In this document: one piece after another, positions 7,878 through 16,945 of the stretch
Layout of the letters: every line of letters starts with the position of its first letter
How positions within the stretch are numbered: the stretch's first letter is position 1
Source of the DNA: JAGOUA01 sp964428975
Lineage (GTDB): Bacteria; Patescibacteriota; Patescibacteriia; 2-12-FULL-60-25
Direction of reading: 5' to 3'
Assembly (NCBI GenBank): GCA_964428975.1
Contig: CAYSAI010000008.1
Span: 1-50,070, forward strand
Length of the DNA: 50,070 bases
Made by a program: the position numbers and the translations under genes
Notes under the pieces: generated by a model
Seen by the model: the letters and a program-made list of their open reading frames with translations, nothing else
Databases searched by the model: none
What the model was told of the DNA's origin: nothing

Positions 7878-8459
7878 ATGTTCTCTGGGTCTCTTCCTAA
7901 ACCTTCCTTTGATGCAGCACTTCTCGAACGCGCAAAAGCGAGTCCAAGCGGCGTTGTTGAGGTGTATGACCGTTACGCCGATCGACTGTACAGCTATTTT
8001 TTGCGTCGATGTGGCCATCGTGAAACAGCAGAAGATTGTACTTCAAAACTGTTTGTGAAATTTTTGAAAGCGCTTCCTACGCTTGAATGGCGAGGACTGC
8101 CGCTTGAAGCATGGCTTTTTCGCGCGGCGAGTAACCTCTTGGTCGATCATTGGCGCGCGCAAGGTATTCGCATGCAAGTATCGCTCGATGAGCAGGAGGA
8201 AGATGAGCCCAAGATGGAGATTCCTGCATCCGGTCTTCTGCCGGATGAGGTGGCGAATCTCATCATTGAATCAGAGAAACTGCGCGAGCTCATGAAACGA
8301 CTTTCGCCTCGTGATCAAGAAGTGCTCGACCTCCGTTTTTTTGCCGGACTAGAACCGATGGAAATGGGACAGATACTCGAAACGTCCGCTAATCATGCTT
8401 CCGTGCTTGTGTATCGCGCTCTGCGTCGCTTGCGCGCCCTTTCCTCCCAACCCCTATGA
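7878..8459 (+). CDS. ECF-type RNA polymerase sigma factor
   Basis: Protein of 193 residues with the two ECF domains. Region 2 is near residues 20-95 (YDRYADRLYSYFLRRCG, then LEAWLFRAASNLLVDHWR). Region 4 is near 130-190 (LSPRDQEVLDLRFFAGLEPMEMGQIL, then VLVYRALRRLR). Region 3 is absent, as expected. ATG 7878 is chosen as the first start that leaves the sigma fold without an odd extension. Its stop codon overlaps the next start (ATGA at 8456-8459), so it is translationally coupled to the large alpha-2-macroglobulin gene. Genes in that position usually encode the cognate anti-sigma factor, and that protein does begin with a cytoplasmic segment plus a membrane helix. Confidence 0.9.
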   Translation: MFSGSLPKPSFDAALLERAKASPSGVVEVYDRYADRLYSYFLRRCGHRETAEDCTSKLFVKFLKALPTLEWRGLPLEAWLFRAASNLLVDHWRAQGIRMQVSLDEQEEDEPKMEIPASGLLPDEVANLIIESEKLRELMKRLSPRDQEVLDLRFFAGLEPMEMGQILETSANHASVLVYRALRRLRALSSQPL

Positions 8460-11400
8460 TGCTTTCCCCTCGTCCTATCGAAGATGATCCTTCGCTCCTA
8501 CCCCTCGTTCAATCGGTAGAATCTTTGGCGTCCGCACCCATCGAGGGGCTTTCTGAGCCTATAAAAGCTCGTCAACGAGCGGATCTTCTCACCCTCGCCA
8601 CGTCTATGAACGCTTCTTCTTCTACGCCAGAAACGCCTAAACACGCATGGTTTTCCTCACGTGCGCTTGTGTTCGCGTCTGTGGTGGCCGTGGCTGTCCT
8701 GATCTTAAACGTGAGTATTTCTGCTTGGCCTCGAGAGAAACAGGCTCTTTTGACGCGCCTTATCGTGCCCGTGGCAGAAACGGCGCACGCGTTCACCCTC
8801 GAACCGATGAGCTCTGCTCCAGGAGGGATGGATACGACGTCCGGTTGGCGCTTGCAAGCGAACGTTCCTGTTTCACAAGCCGCGCTTCAAAAAGCGATTA
8901 CGCTTGAACCATCGGCAGAAGTACGTGTCGAACAAGAGGGGAACGCGTGGCGTATCGTTCCGGAAAAGCCTCTCAAGCAAAACACGGTCTATCGCGTCGA
9001 ACTCGCCGCGGCGCTTTTGAGCGACAAAGCGGTCGAAGTGCCGTATGCGTACTCGTGGGCGCATCAAACGGCGGGAGATTTTCGTGTGGAGGCGCTCACT
9101 CCCGCTCCATTAAGCGGAGGTGTTCCTGCGAACACGGCGATCGAAATAACCTTTTCTCATGGAGGATTCGCGAAGCCAGACACGTTTTTTCATCTAGAAC
9201 CTGCCGTGAACGGACGTTTCGAAACACGCGATCGTACACTCATCTTCTTGCCAGAGAAGCCGCTTGCTTTGGGACGCGTGTATCGTGTGCGTCTTGATGC
9301 AGGGTTTGGCATCGAAGGGGCGAGCGAGATGAAGCTCGAAAAACCGCTCACGTTTTCGTTTCAAATCGGAGAACAGGATGAGGGTATACCCGTCCCTGAT
9401 GGTGCTCGCGCGCTCTATCTTCCTATTGAGCAGCAGATGCGTGTTGGCATGCCCGTACGTGTCATGGTTCCTGACGATTTCGAAGCAAGCCTTCCGTTTT
9501 CTGTTGATCTTTTCTCACTTTCTGCCGATGAAGCCACGAACTATCTCAAGCTGCGACAGGGCGTACTTGGGAGCTATTGGTGGAATTCTGCCATGAACGC
9601 CGATGTACAGGCGTTCTTAGGGGAGAAGAAATCGAGCACCTCACTCAAAAATCTCGTGCGTATTTCGCGAGCGGGGCCGTATGGTTCACAAGAGGCGTTT
9701 CTTGAGCTTCCGCCGCAATCTGCGCCTGGATTTTGGCTCGCGCGTGTTCAAGCGAAAGGTTTTTTCGAGGAATATACGTTGGTTCAAGTCTCGAACGTCG
9801 CGACACACGTCGTTGCGGATGAGAGTAAGGTGGTGGTATGGGCGGTTGATCCTCACACGAAGCAGCCTATTTCTGGAGCGACGGTGCACGTGAATGCATC
9901 AGAAGGAATCACCGATCTTGCAGGAATTGCTACCGTCCCCCTTCCAGAAGGAGCGAGCGTGAAGCCTTTGATGGATCGTGAACCGGTCGCGATGCGTATC
10001 ACAAAAGGAAATGATCAGCTTATCCAGCTTCTTTCTGTTCAGCAGTACGGTTTTGGCCGATTGCCTCACGATCCATACGAAGGGAATCGTCGCACGTGGA
10101 CAGCGCTTTCTCTTGATCGCATCGTTCAGCGGCAAGACGACACGCTTTCCATCTTTGGTCTTGCGCTTGATCGAGGGACGAAAACCGCTCCAGAAAAGCT
10201 TTCGCTTCGCCTTAAGCCGGTGCGTGCGCCGTGGTCGGCGTACGACAGGAACTCGCTTACAGAGGTCGTACTCGACGAGCAAGAGGTAAAACCAGATGCG
10301 TACGGGCGTTTCAACGCAGCGTTCTCATGGAAAGGACGTCGCGTGGGGAGTTATTCTGTGGATCTTGTACGTGAAGGAAAAACCGTTGCTTCAGAATGGT
10401 TCGAGGTACGAAAAGACGCAAAACCATCGATAAAACTCACGGTCACTCTTGATGGAGAGAAAGAGGTGGTAGCAGGCGATACGATGCAAGGGTCGATTGT
10501 TGCGGCTTTTATGGATGGAACGCGTTCAGTAGGAACCGTGATTGAGGTGATCGCGACACAAGATGATGTGGGTGAGGTGTATCGGCAGCGTCTCACGATG
10601 TCCGCGCTGGGCGAGGGGCGGTTTCGTATTCCGACGAGCCGTCCTGCTTCGTGTGAAGTCGTGCCAGAGAATGCGTGGCCAAGTGGCTTATGCGGGAATA
10701 GTGTGAACCTCAGTGTTTCCGCTCGCGTAGCAGAAGGAGAAGAGGGCGAATCCATGGCGCAAGATTCAGGACGTATTTTTTCGTCTCCTATAGCGCTTGC
10801 CGGTACTGACAGTTCAGATTATTTTGGACTTACGATGCCACGAGCGGACTATCAAGGGATAAACCAACTCGTTATTCAGGGGAAAACCATCGCTTCATTG
10901 AAAACGCGTGGGATGTATGACATAAAACCAGATCAACGAGTGAATGCCGAGCTGTATCGTCAAATGACGCGTGAAGTGCAGACGGGTACGCGGTATAACG
11001 AAATCACCAAACGTACGGAACCAGTCATGACCACACAAACGTTTCTTGAGCAGGTGGATTCGATCGATATGCTTTCTGGAACCGATGGTTTTTTCTCCTT
11101 CACGTTTACAACAGAAAAAACTCGTGAATATCGGGTGATTCTTCGCACAAGCGATGGGCGAGGTGGTCGAACGGCGGTTGCTCTTTCTCCATGGCGTCCG
11201 TATGGAGTAGATGGACGGTCAGGTGTGGAAGCGACGCGCGCCGCTCCTGAACGCGATCCGGTGTTTCGTATCGCTCCTACGTCTGGAGATGTGCGTGAAT
11301 ACGATTATGAGTGGTTAAAACTCGGCTTTCAAGAGCAAAAAGAGGTGAAGCTCTTGATGAATGACGCGGATCTTCCCGCAACGGTCTCGAAACCGCTCTT

Positions 11401-13714
11401 TCTTGTGGCAGCGCGGGGGATTCAGCAGAGTGCGCTTGCTCCAAACAATCGTTTCTCCTTCGTCATGAACGAAGCGACCTATCCGAACGCTTCTCTCTAC
11501 GCAGTGGTGTTTACCGATAAGGGGTTTATCACGACGCAGCAGTTTTTCTCCGTCAAAACAGACGCATTCATGCTCACCGTGCAAGCGCGTACGGATAAAG
11601 AAACGTACGCACCGGGAGAAACCGCCAAAGCGATGGTGAAGGTGCTCGATCCGCAAGGAAAGCCGGTCGCAAAAGCGAAAATCGCGATTTCCGTCGCTGA
11701 TAAAGCGCTCGAAGCGTTGTATGGCTTTCAATACGGTAAGCTTCTCGATCGCGTGTACGCCTCAACCGAGGACGGGGTGTTGGTGCAAATGAGTTCGCAT
11801 CGTACGCTCGAGAAATCTTCTCCAGGTGGGGCAGAAGGTGGGGGAGGAGGGCCGGGAGATATTCTTCTCAATCCGCGAAAAAACTTTAAAGATCAAGCGG
11901 CGTTTTTGATGGTTGAAACGAATAGCGAGGGAGAAGCGGAAGCCTCGTTTGTGATGCCGGATAACCTCACAACGTGGCGCGTGCACGTGCTTGCACTGGC
12001 AACGGATCTTCGCGCGGGAGAGGCGATTATCGAGCGTCCTGTGAGTAAACTTCTCGCGATTGATGCGAGTGTTCCTCGTGAAGTGGCGGTGGGTGATAAA
12101 GTCGAGATTCGTGTTCGTACGATGGCGAACGAGCTTTCAGCGACCGCAGATGTGACGTACGCCGTAGAAGCGGGAACGCTCGGTCTTTCGCCACAAACGC
12201 AAACCGTGAAAGGGAGAAAGAACGTCTATTTCCCGTTTACCGTGACACCGGCGATGCGCGGCGAACATGTCATAAAGGTGGGTGTGCAGTCAGGAGGTCT
12301 TCGTGATGCGATGGAATTCACGCTCCGTGTTGTGGAGAGCGTGTCAACAAAAATTCTTTGGGAACAGGCGGAAGCCAAAGTCGGTTTCACCCTTCCTGAA
12401 ACGGTTGCGGATGCTTCGAGTGTGGTGATTACATCGAAGGCACGTGCGGCCCTGATTCCACACGTACAAGCGCTGATAGTTCAAGGGAAGTCCTCGCGTC
12501 TTGAAGCGAAAGTGGTAGCACGTCTCGCGCATGATCGGCTTACGGCTTTAGGGGTTATCAGCGAATCCATTCCATCTTTTTCATGGAGCGACTATCAAGA
12601 AGGAGGGTTGAAACCTCTTCCGTATAGCTCGCCCGATCTTGATACGACGCTTTCCGTGCTTGCGTCTGGCGCATACACGGGAGACAAGGTGGACATGGTT
12701 ACGTATGCGAATGCGCTCTTGAAAGAGAAGGTCATCACGCGAGAAGCACGCATCAAAGCTTTAAGCGTTCTTGCGCTTGTGGGTGAACCGACGCTTGAAG
12801 AGCTGCGTACAGCCTCACAACAAAACAATCTGACCTTTACAGAAGAAGCGGCGCTTTTGCGCGGATGGCTCGCGATTGGAGATCGAGAAGCGGCGCGTAC
12901 GATCTACGAGACATGGATGAAGCGCGTGGAGAGGAAAGATGGAGCAAGTACGGTGCCGACGAACGCTTCAACGCGAGATACGTTTATTGCGACACGTCTC
13001 GCTGCGTACGCCGCGTTTATGCTTGCGGACGACGATCGAGAAACGCTTGTTCGTGGGCTCGAACGCCTTCGTACGAAGGAGCGGGTGTATGAACCCATTC
13101 TTGAAGCGCAACTGCTTCTTGAACAGCTTGCGCAAGCACCTGTGAGCAAAGCCTCTCTCACGTATCGTGTGGGAGAAACCGTTCAAACGGTGGATCTGAA
13201 CGAGCGTGTGCTCTCGCTAACGCTTGGGGCAGAGGAGTGGAAACGGTTCAAGATAGAGGCGGTCGAAGGGCCTGTGAGCGTTTCGTGGCAGCGTCGTGTC
13301 GCGGGTACGCCAGAAACAACGCCCGGCCTTTCTCTCGAGAGAACGTACACGCCCGTTGCGGGAACGGGAACGATTCACGAGGGAGATTTGGTGCGTGTAC
13401 GGTTGAAACCAAGCTTTCCTGCGCGAGATACGTTCGGCTGTTATGAAATTCGTGACACGCTTCCAGCAAATGCGCGCCCTGTGTTGAATTGGATGTTCGT
13501 CGAGCGTGGTTGGTGGCCTTCGCATGAAAGCGATGGATCGGTGAGTTTTGTGGCGTGTGCCGCGTATCAAGATGAAATTTCGTATGTTGTACGGCTCGTC
13601 GCCCCAGGAACGTACACGGCACGCGCTCCAATGATGCAGCATCTTGAATCGCCTTCGCTTGCGGCCGTTGGTACGCAAACAACGCTCACCGTAGAACGAA
13701 ACGAAGAGAGATAA
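8456..13714 (+). CDS. membrane-anchored alpha-2-macroglobulin with anti-sigma-like N-terminus
   Basis: Protein of 1752 residues. Residues 1-66 are cytoplasmic, with the pattern LSEPIKARQRADLLTLA that resembles the helix of DUF5667/anti-sigma domains. A membrane helix covers ~68-90. Two bacterial Ig-like domains follow (~115-205 and 208-305), then macroglobulin domains, including TDKETYAPGETAKAMVKV near 1041. A glycine-rich stretch near 1124 (GGAEGGGGGPGD) sits where the protease bait region lies. The typical NLTTWRVHVLALATD segment is near 1165. The thioester motif CxEQ is absent: the matching place (~1340) reads VQGKSSRLEA. Known bacterial relatives trap proteases in the periplasm; the missing thioester is like YfaS-type forms. 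Coupling to the ECF gene suggests that envelope stress or protease attack is signalled to the sigma factor; this is inference. Confidence 0.88.
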   Translation: MMLSPRPIEDDPSLLPLVQSVESLASAPIEGLSEPIKARQRADLLTLATSMNASSSTPETPKHAWFSSRALVFASVVAVAVLILNVSISAWPREKQALLTRLIVPVAETAHAFTLEPMSSAPGGMDTTSGWRLQANVPVSQAALQKAITLEPSAEVRVEQEGNAWRIVPEKPLKQNTVYRVELAAALLSDKAVEVPYAYSWAHQTAGDFRVEALTPAPLSGGVPANTAIEITFSHGGFAKPDTFFHLEPAVNGRFETRDRTLIFLPEKPLALGRVYRVRLDAGFGIEGASEMKLEKPLTFSFQIGEQDEGIPVPDGARALYLPIEQQMRVGMPVRVMVPDDFEASLPFSVDLFSLSADEATNYLKLRQGVLGSYWWNSAMNADVQAFLGEKKSSTSLKNLVRISRAGPYGSQEAFLELPPQSAPGFWLARVQAKGFFEEYTLVQVSNVATHVVADESKVVVWAVDPHTKQPISGATVHVNASEGITDLAGIATVPLPEGASVKPLMDREPVAMRITKGNDQLIQLLSVQQYGFGRLPHDPYEGNRRTWTALSLDRIVQRQDDTLSIFGLALDRGTKTAPEKLSLRLKPVRAPWSAYDRNSLTEVVLDEQEVKPDAYGRFNAAFSWKGRRVGSYSVDLVREGKTVASEWFEVRKDAKPSIKLTVTLDGEKEVVAGDTMQGSIVAAFMDGTRSVGTVIEVIATQDDVGEVYRQRLTMSALGEGRFRIPTSRPASCEVVPENAWPSGLCGNSVNLSVSARVAEGEEGESMAQDSGRIFSSPIALAGTDSSDYFGLTMPRADYQGINQLVIQGKTIASLKTRGMYDIKPDQRVNAELYRQMTREVQTGTRYNEITKRTEPVMTTQTFLEQVDSIDMLSGTDGFFSFTFTTEKTREYRVILRTSDGRGGRTAVALSPWRPYGVDGRSGVEATRAAPERDPVFRIAPTSGDVREYDYEWLKLGFQEQKEVKLLMNDADLPATVSKPLFLVAARGIQQSALAPNNRFSFVMNEATYPNASLYAVVFTDKGFITTQQFFSVKTDAFMLTVQARTDKETYAPGETAKAMVKVLDPQGKPVAKAKIAISVADKALEALYGFQYGKLLDRVYASTEDGVLVQMSSHRTLEKSSPGGAEGGGGGPGDILLNPRKNFKDQAAFLMVETNSEGEAEASFVMPDNLTTWRVHVLALATDLRAGEAIIERPVSKLLAIDASVPREVAVGDKVEIRVRTMANELSATADVTYAVEAGTLGLSPQTQTVKGRKNVYFPFTVTPAMRGEHVIKVGVQSGGLRDAMEFTLRVVESVSTKILWEQAEAKVGFTLPETVADASSVVITSKARAALIPHVQALIVQGKSSRLEAKVVARLAHDRLTALGVISESIPSFSWSDYQEGGLKPLPYSSPDLDTTLSVLASGAYTGDKVDMVTYANALLKEKVITREARIKALSVLALVGEPTLEELRTASQQNNLTFTEEAALLRGWLAIGDREAARTIYETWMKRVERKDGASTVPTNASTRDTFIATRLAAYAAFMLADDDRETLVRGLERLRTKERVYEPILEAQLLLEQLAQAPVSKASLTYRVGETVQTVDLNERVLSLTLGAEEWKRFKIEAVEGPVSVSWQRRVAGTPETTPGLSLERTYTPVAGTGTIHEGDLVRVRLKPSFPARDTFGCYEIRDTLPANARPVLNWMFVERGWWPSHESDGSVSFVACAAYQDEISYVVRLVAPGTYTARAPMMQHLESPSLAAVGTQTTLTVERNEER

Positions 13715-13726
13715 AACGTACGTGAT

Positions 13727-14620
13727 ATGAGATACAGGCACCTCATCGGAGGAATGCTTCTGATCGGTGCCTGTGTTTTTGTGTGGAGAGGGATGTCTGA
13801 CCGGCCCCCGTCTGATTCCTCCCCTGATAAGGGGAGGTTAGGAGGAACTATCTCCATCACGCCTTTTTTTCGCGGTATTCAAGAGCCTGTGTGGAATGAG
13901 CGGCTTTTTGTGAGTAACCAGCCTCTTTCTTCAGAAAAACGTTCTCCTCAAAAACCGTGCCTTCCTCTTCTCGTGCTTCCTCATTATGCGCCTGTGTTTC
14001 GTGAGATGGAACGTGCGCTCGATGCACATCGTGCGTGTTCCTCTCTTTCGCCGAAGCGCGTGGTGGTTATCAGTCCTAATCATGACCAAGCGCTCGAAAA
14101 GGGTTTTGCGACGGCGCATATCACGTTCACCTCTCCGCGTTGGGAACTAAAAACACACGATGAGGCTATCGTGCAGCTTCTGCACGCAGGAGCGCAGGAC
14201 CTTCCAGAGCTGTTGCGCGAGGAACATGGCGTTGCTGTGCCGCTTACGCTCACACGCGCGACACTTTTCTCTCTCGAACAGGTCGTACCGATCGTGCTCT
14301 CACGTTCGATTACGCAAGAAGAGGCGCGTTCTCTTGCGAACGTGCTTCGTGAGTGGATGAAGGATGGAACAACGTTGGTTGTGATTTCAGCCGACTTCTC
14401 GCACTATTTGCCTCTGAATCAGGCAAAACGTCGTGATGGAGAAACGCACAACTGGCTCACGACGCGGAATCAAGACGCGCTCTGGCTCGCACGTGATACG
14501 CACACGGATTTTGGACGAGGGCTTTGGCTTGCGCTGGAACTCGCGGGCGAGGCGTCTTGGAAAAGATACACAGCGTTCGATACTACACAAACGACGTTTT
14601 TTACGGGGTGGTGGGAGTAG
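13727..14620 (+). CDS. MEMO1-family (AmmeMemoRadiSam B-like) protein
   Basis: Protein of 297 residues. After an N-terminal hydrophobic segment (MRYRHLIGGMLLIGACVF, possibly a lipobox ending at Cys16) comes the MEMO fold: LPHYAPVFREME, RVVVISPNHD, EHGVAVPLTL and VISADFSHYLP. These match the conserved 'PHAG', 'gPnH', 'EHs-e-qLPfl' and 'SsDfSHY' blocks. Relatives are linked to radical SAM chemistry or dioxygenase-like folds; the activity of exported forms is unknown. It starts 12 bases after the macroglobulin gene, so it is the third gene of that operon. A short palindromic repeat is embedded at codons ~31-37. Its 3' end overlaps gatB by 20 bases, tail to tail. Confidence 0.8.
   Translation: MRYRHLIGGMLLIGACVFVWRGMSDRPPSDSSPDKGRLGGTISITPFFRGIQEPVWNERLFVSNQPLSSEKRSPQKPCLPLLVLPHYAPVFREMERALDAHRACSSLSPKRVVVISPNHDQALEKGFATAHITFTSPRWELKTHDEAIVQLLHAGAQDLPELLREEHGVAVPLTLTRATLFSLEQVVPIVLSRSITQEEARSLANVLREWMKDGTTLVVISADFSHYLPLNQAKRRDGETHNWLTTRNQDALWLARDTHTDFGRGLWLALELAGEASWKRYTAFDTTQTTFFTGWWE
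13818..13837. repeat. short palindromic repeat inside a coding region
   Basis: cctcccct-gata-aggggagg, a perfect 8-bp inverted repeat. It resembles the arms of the 105-bp element at 20552-20656 and the copy at 29216-29233. Here it encodes part of the low-complexity linker after the signal sequence (SPDKGRLGG). Confidence 0.55.
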
Positions 14621-16100
14621 AGCTGAGCCTCTTTCGCAGGTGTTCTTCCGCCGCTTTCGGGTCGACGCGCCCTTCTGTTGCTTTCATCACCTGTCCAACA
14701 AACCACTTCAATACCGCTTCTTTTCCGGCGCGCACCTGTTCCGCTTGTGAGGGATTCGAGGCGATAAGTGTTTCGACGAGCTGTGCGAGCTCTTCCGTGT
14801 TCGTGGTTTGTCCAAGCGCGTGCTCTTCGAGAATGTGCGAGGGGTCTGCGCCTGTTTCGATCATGAGCGCAAGCAACTTTTGCGCGTTTGTGCTGTTTAT
14901 CGCGCCTTCGCTCACAATATGGAGAAACTCGGCGAAGTTTTCTGCGGTCATGGTGCGTTCTTCGAGCGTTTTTTGCGCGCCTTCAAGAAGAGGAGGAAGC
15001 TTATTCAACAGCCAATTACTCACGAGCTTGGCTTCATTCGTCGAGCTGGTCTCGCTTGCTGCGTGCCAAGAAGCGAGTTCGTCGAGCGTATGTTCCGCGT
15101 ACGAGGCCCAACCTCGCTCAACAAGCGCGCGCGCTTCTTCAAGAGAAAAGGCGTGTTCCTCGACGAGGCGCAGGCGCGTTTCAGCAGGAAGTTCGGGCAA
15201 GCGCGCAAGCTCTTCTTCACGAAGAGCGGTGAGGGCGATTTCTGGAAGATCTGGTTCTGGAAAATAGCGATAATCCGCGTTTGTTTCTTTGCTGCGCTGT
15301 GAAACCGTCACGTTTTTCACATCGTCCCAGCCGCGTGTCTCGCTTTCAGCACGTTCGCCCGCTTCGTAGAGGATAGTTTGTCGCTCGATTTCAAAAAGCA
15401 ACGCTCGTTCAACAGAACGAAACGAGTTCATGTTTTTGATTTCTACCTTTGGATTGAGCTCTTTTTGCTGCGCACGCCCTTGATCATCAATCGGCAAGAG
15501 CGAGATATTCGCATCGCAGCGCATATACCCCTTTTCCATATCCGCATCGCTCGCATGAATCGCCCGCAAAAGCGCCTGAAGTTCTTGAAGAAACGCTTTC
15601 GCTTCTTGTGGAGAACGGAGATCAGGATCCGTCACAATTTCAAGAAGAGGTGCGCTCGCACGGTTGTAGTCTACGAGCGTTCCTGTTGGATGGTGGATGT
15701 TCTTCGCCGCGTCTTCTTCCAAATGCGCGCGTGTGATGCCAACGCGTCTCGTACCATCTTTCGTGAGAGCAGAAACGATGTCGAGCGCACCTCCTTCAAC
15801 GACGGGATGCGCGTATTGCGTGATTTGATAGCCCTTTGGCAAATCAGGATAGAAATAGTTTTTACGATCAAAAGAAGCGGTATCTGGTACCGTTCCTCCA
15901 AGCGCAAGCCCTACGCGCACGCCAAGACGCACCGCTTCTTCATTGAGCACGGGTAACGCTCCGGGTTGTCCCGTACAAACAGGACAAATCATGGTATTTG
16001 GTGGGGTTGTTTCTGGTGCATTCTCACATCGGCAGAAAAGTTTCGTGGCCGTTTTCAGACGTACATGAATTTCAAGGCCGATAACAGGGGTGTAGCGCAT
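14601..16100 (-). CDS. gatB: Asp-tRNA(Asn)/Glu-tRNA(Gln) amidotransferase subunit B
   Basis: Protein of 499 residues, normal for GatB. The N-terminus has VIGLEIHVRL, the zinc-type cysteines in LFCRCENA and ICPVCTGQPGALP, and FDRKNYFYPDLPKGYQITQY, all hallmark GatB blocks. The C-terminal YqeY-like helical domain covers ~355-490. GatB binds the mischarged tRNA and phosphorylates the glutamyl or aspartyl group before amidation, so this cell makes Gln-tRNA or Asn-tRNA indirectly. gatA and gatC are not in the window. It follows the membrane protein gene at 16110 by 9 bases. Confidence 0.96.
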   Translation of the reverse strand: MRYTPVIGLEIHVRLKTATKLFCRCENAPETTPPNTMICPVCTGQPGALPVLNEEAVRLGVRVGLALGGTVPDTASFDRKNYFYPDLPKGYQITQYAHPVVEGGALDIVSALTKDGTRRVGITRAHLEEDAAKNIHHPTGTLVDYNRASAPLLEIVTDPDLRSPQEAKAFLQELQALLRAIHASDADMEKGYMRCDANISLLPIDDQGRAQQKELNPKVEIKNMNSFRSVERALLFEIERQTILYEAGERAESETRGWDDVKNVTVSQRSKETNADYRYFPEPDLPEIALTALREEELARLPELPAETRLRLVEEHAFSLEEARALVERGWASYAEHTLDELASWHAASETSSTNEAKLVSNWLLNKLPPLLEGAQKTLEERTMTAENFAEFLHIVSEGAINSTNAQKLLALMIETGADPSHILEEHALGQTTNTEELAQLVETLIASNPSQAEQVRAGKEAVLKWFVGQVMKATEGRVDPKAAEEHLRKRLSSTPTTP

Positions 16101-16109
16101 GAATGAATG

Positions 16110-16904
16110 CTACCGTATCTTCATGGATTTATACAATGTCGCTTGAGCGATCACGAGAAAAGGAAAACCGATGCTTAAAAGGAGAGATCCTTTGAGTTGT
16201 TCGAGGCTGAAGGCGCGCAGCGTATCAATAGAAAGATGTCCTTCAAACAGAAGTGTTCGTGTGAGTCGTGAGACGTCTTGGCTCACGCTGTTGCTAAAAA
16301 GCAGGCTCAACACAAGCGAAAGACAGAAGGTGAGGACAAAAAGAATGCCAAAAAAACTGATGGCGGTGATCACTATGCGCCACACGACCGGCCAAAAACG
16401 ACCCTTCACGAGATCGTGCGAGGCTTGAAGCGCTTGAAAACCGCGTTTATTCGTGTCCACAACAAGTATAGGCGCGAAAAGAAGGCTGAAAAAGAGCCAG
16501 ATTCCGGGAAGGACAAACAGAAAACTTCCGCCAAGGAGAGCAAGAAAAGAGAGGATCATCACCCAAAGCATCGGGAAAAAGAGCTCCCATCCTACATGTG
16601 GGTGTGTCGCGATGTAGCCCTCTTCTTTTGGATTATGCGCGAGAGCGAGTTTTACGAGTCGAATATGCACCCATGTGAGTACAACCAGTCCAAGAGCTTT
16701 CGAGAACAGAATATTCATCGTCCAGACGGTGGAAAGAGAGGTGGAAACAAATGATGAAGTAAAGAAAAACAGAAATCCAAGCTGTACGAGACTTGGGAGG
16801 AGCATCCATAAAGATACTTCAAGGAAGCGTCCGATATGTTGCGTATAGTGCTTCCAACTCAAGGCGAGAAGCTCGTGAGCGGAAAGAAGGGACGGGGTAG
16901 GCAT
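16110..16904 (-). CDS. multi-pass membrane protein (DUF975/GPDPase-membrane-like)
   Basis: Protein of 264 residues with about six hydrophobic segments. The starting HELLALSWKHYTQHIGRFLEV, followed by a long helix, and the central FVLPGIWLFFSLLFAPILVV ... ALQASHDLVKGRFWPVVWRI pattern are like the DUF975 or glycerophosphodiesterase-membrane domain family. The 'G---aL--S--lvkg-fw-v' segment is especially typical. Function is unknown. The start at 16904 is favoured because TATGAT ends six bases before it, giving a leaderless message. gatB lies 9 bases downstream and is probably read from the same promoter. Confidence 0.75.
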   Translation of the reverse strand: MPTPSLLSAHELLALSWKHYTQHIGRFLEVSLWMLLPSLVQLGFLFFFTSSFVSTSLSTVWTMNILFSKALGLVVLTWVHIRLVKLALAHNPKEEGYIATHPHVGWELFFPMLWVMILSFLALLGGSFLFVLPGIWLFFSLLFAPILVVDTNKRGFQALQASHDLVKGRFWPVVWRIVITAISFFGILFVLTFCLSLVLSLLFSNSVSQDVSRLTRTLLFEGHLSIDTLRAFSLEQLKGSLLLSIGFPFLVIAQATLYKSMKIR

Positions 16905-16910
16905 GGATGC

Positions 16911-16916
16911 ATCATA
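16911..16916 (-). promoter_or_regulatory. -10 box of the membrane protein/gatB unit (leaderless)
   Basis: TATGAT on the minus strand with exactly six bases to the start codon at 16904. Confidence 0.6.
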
Positions 16917-16921
16917 CCAAA

Positions 16922-16945
16922 CAAAAGCCAGCCATGAAAGGCTGG
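16922..16945 (-). terminator. tmk terminator
   Basis: Stem ccagcc/ggctgg around a 6-base loop, directly after the tmk stop, followed by cttttgttt on the minus strand. Confidence 0.75.

Noticed and set aside
8456..13714. Thioester motif CxEQ in the macroglobulin
   Set aside because: The aligned region has no Cys-x-Glu-Gln, and none was found elsewhere in the protein.
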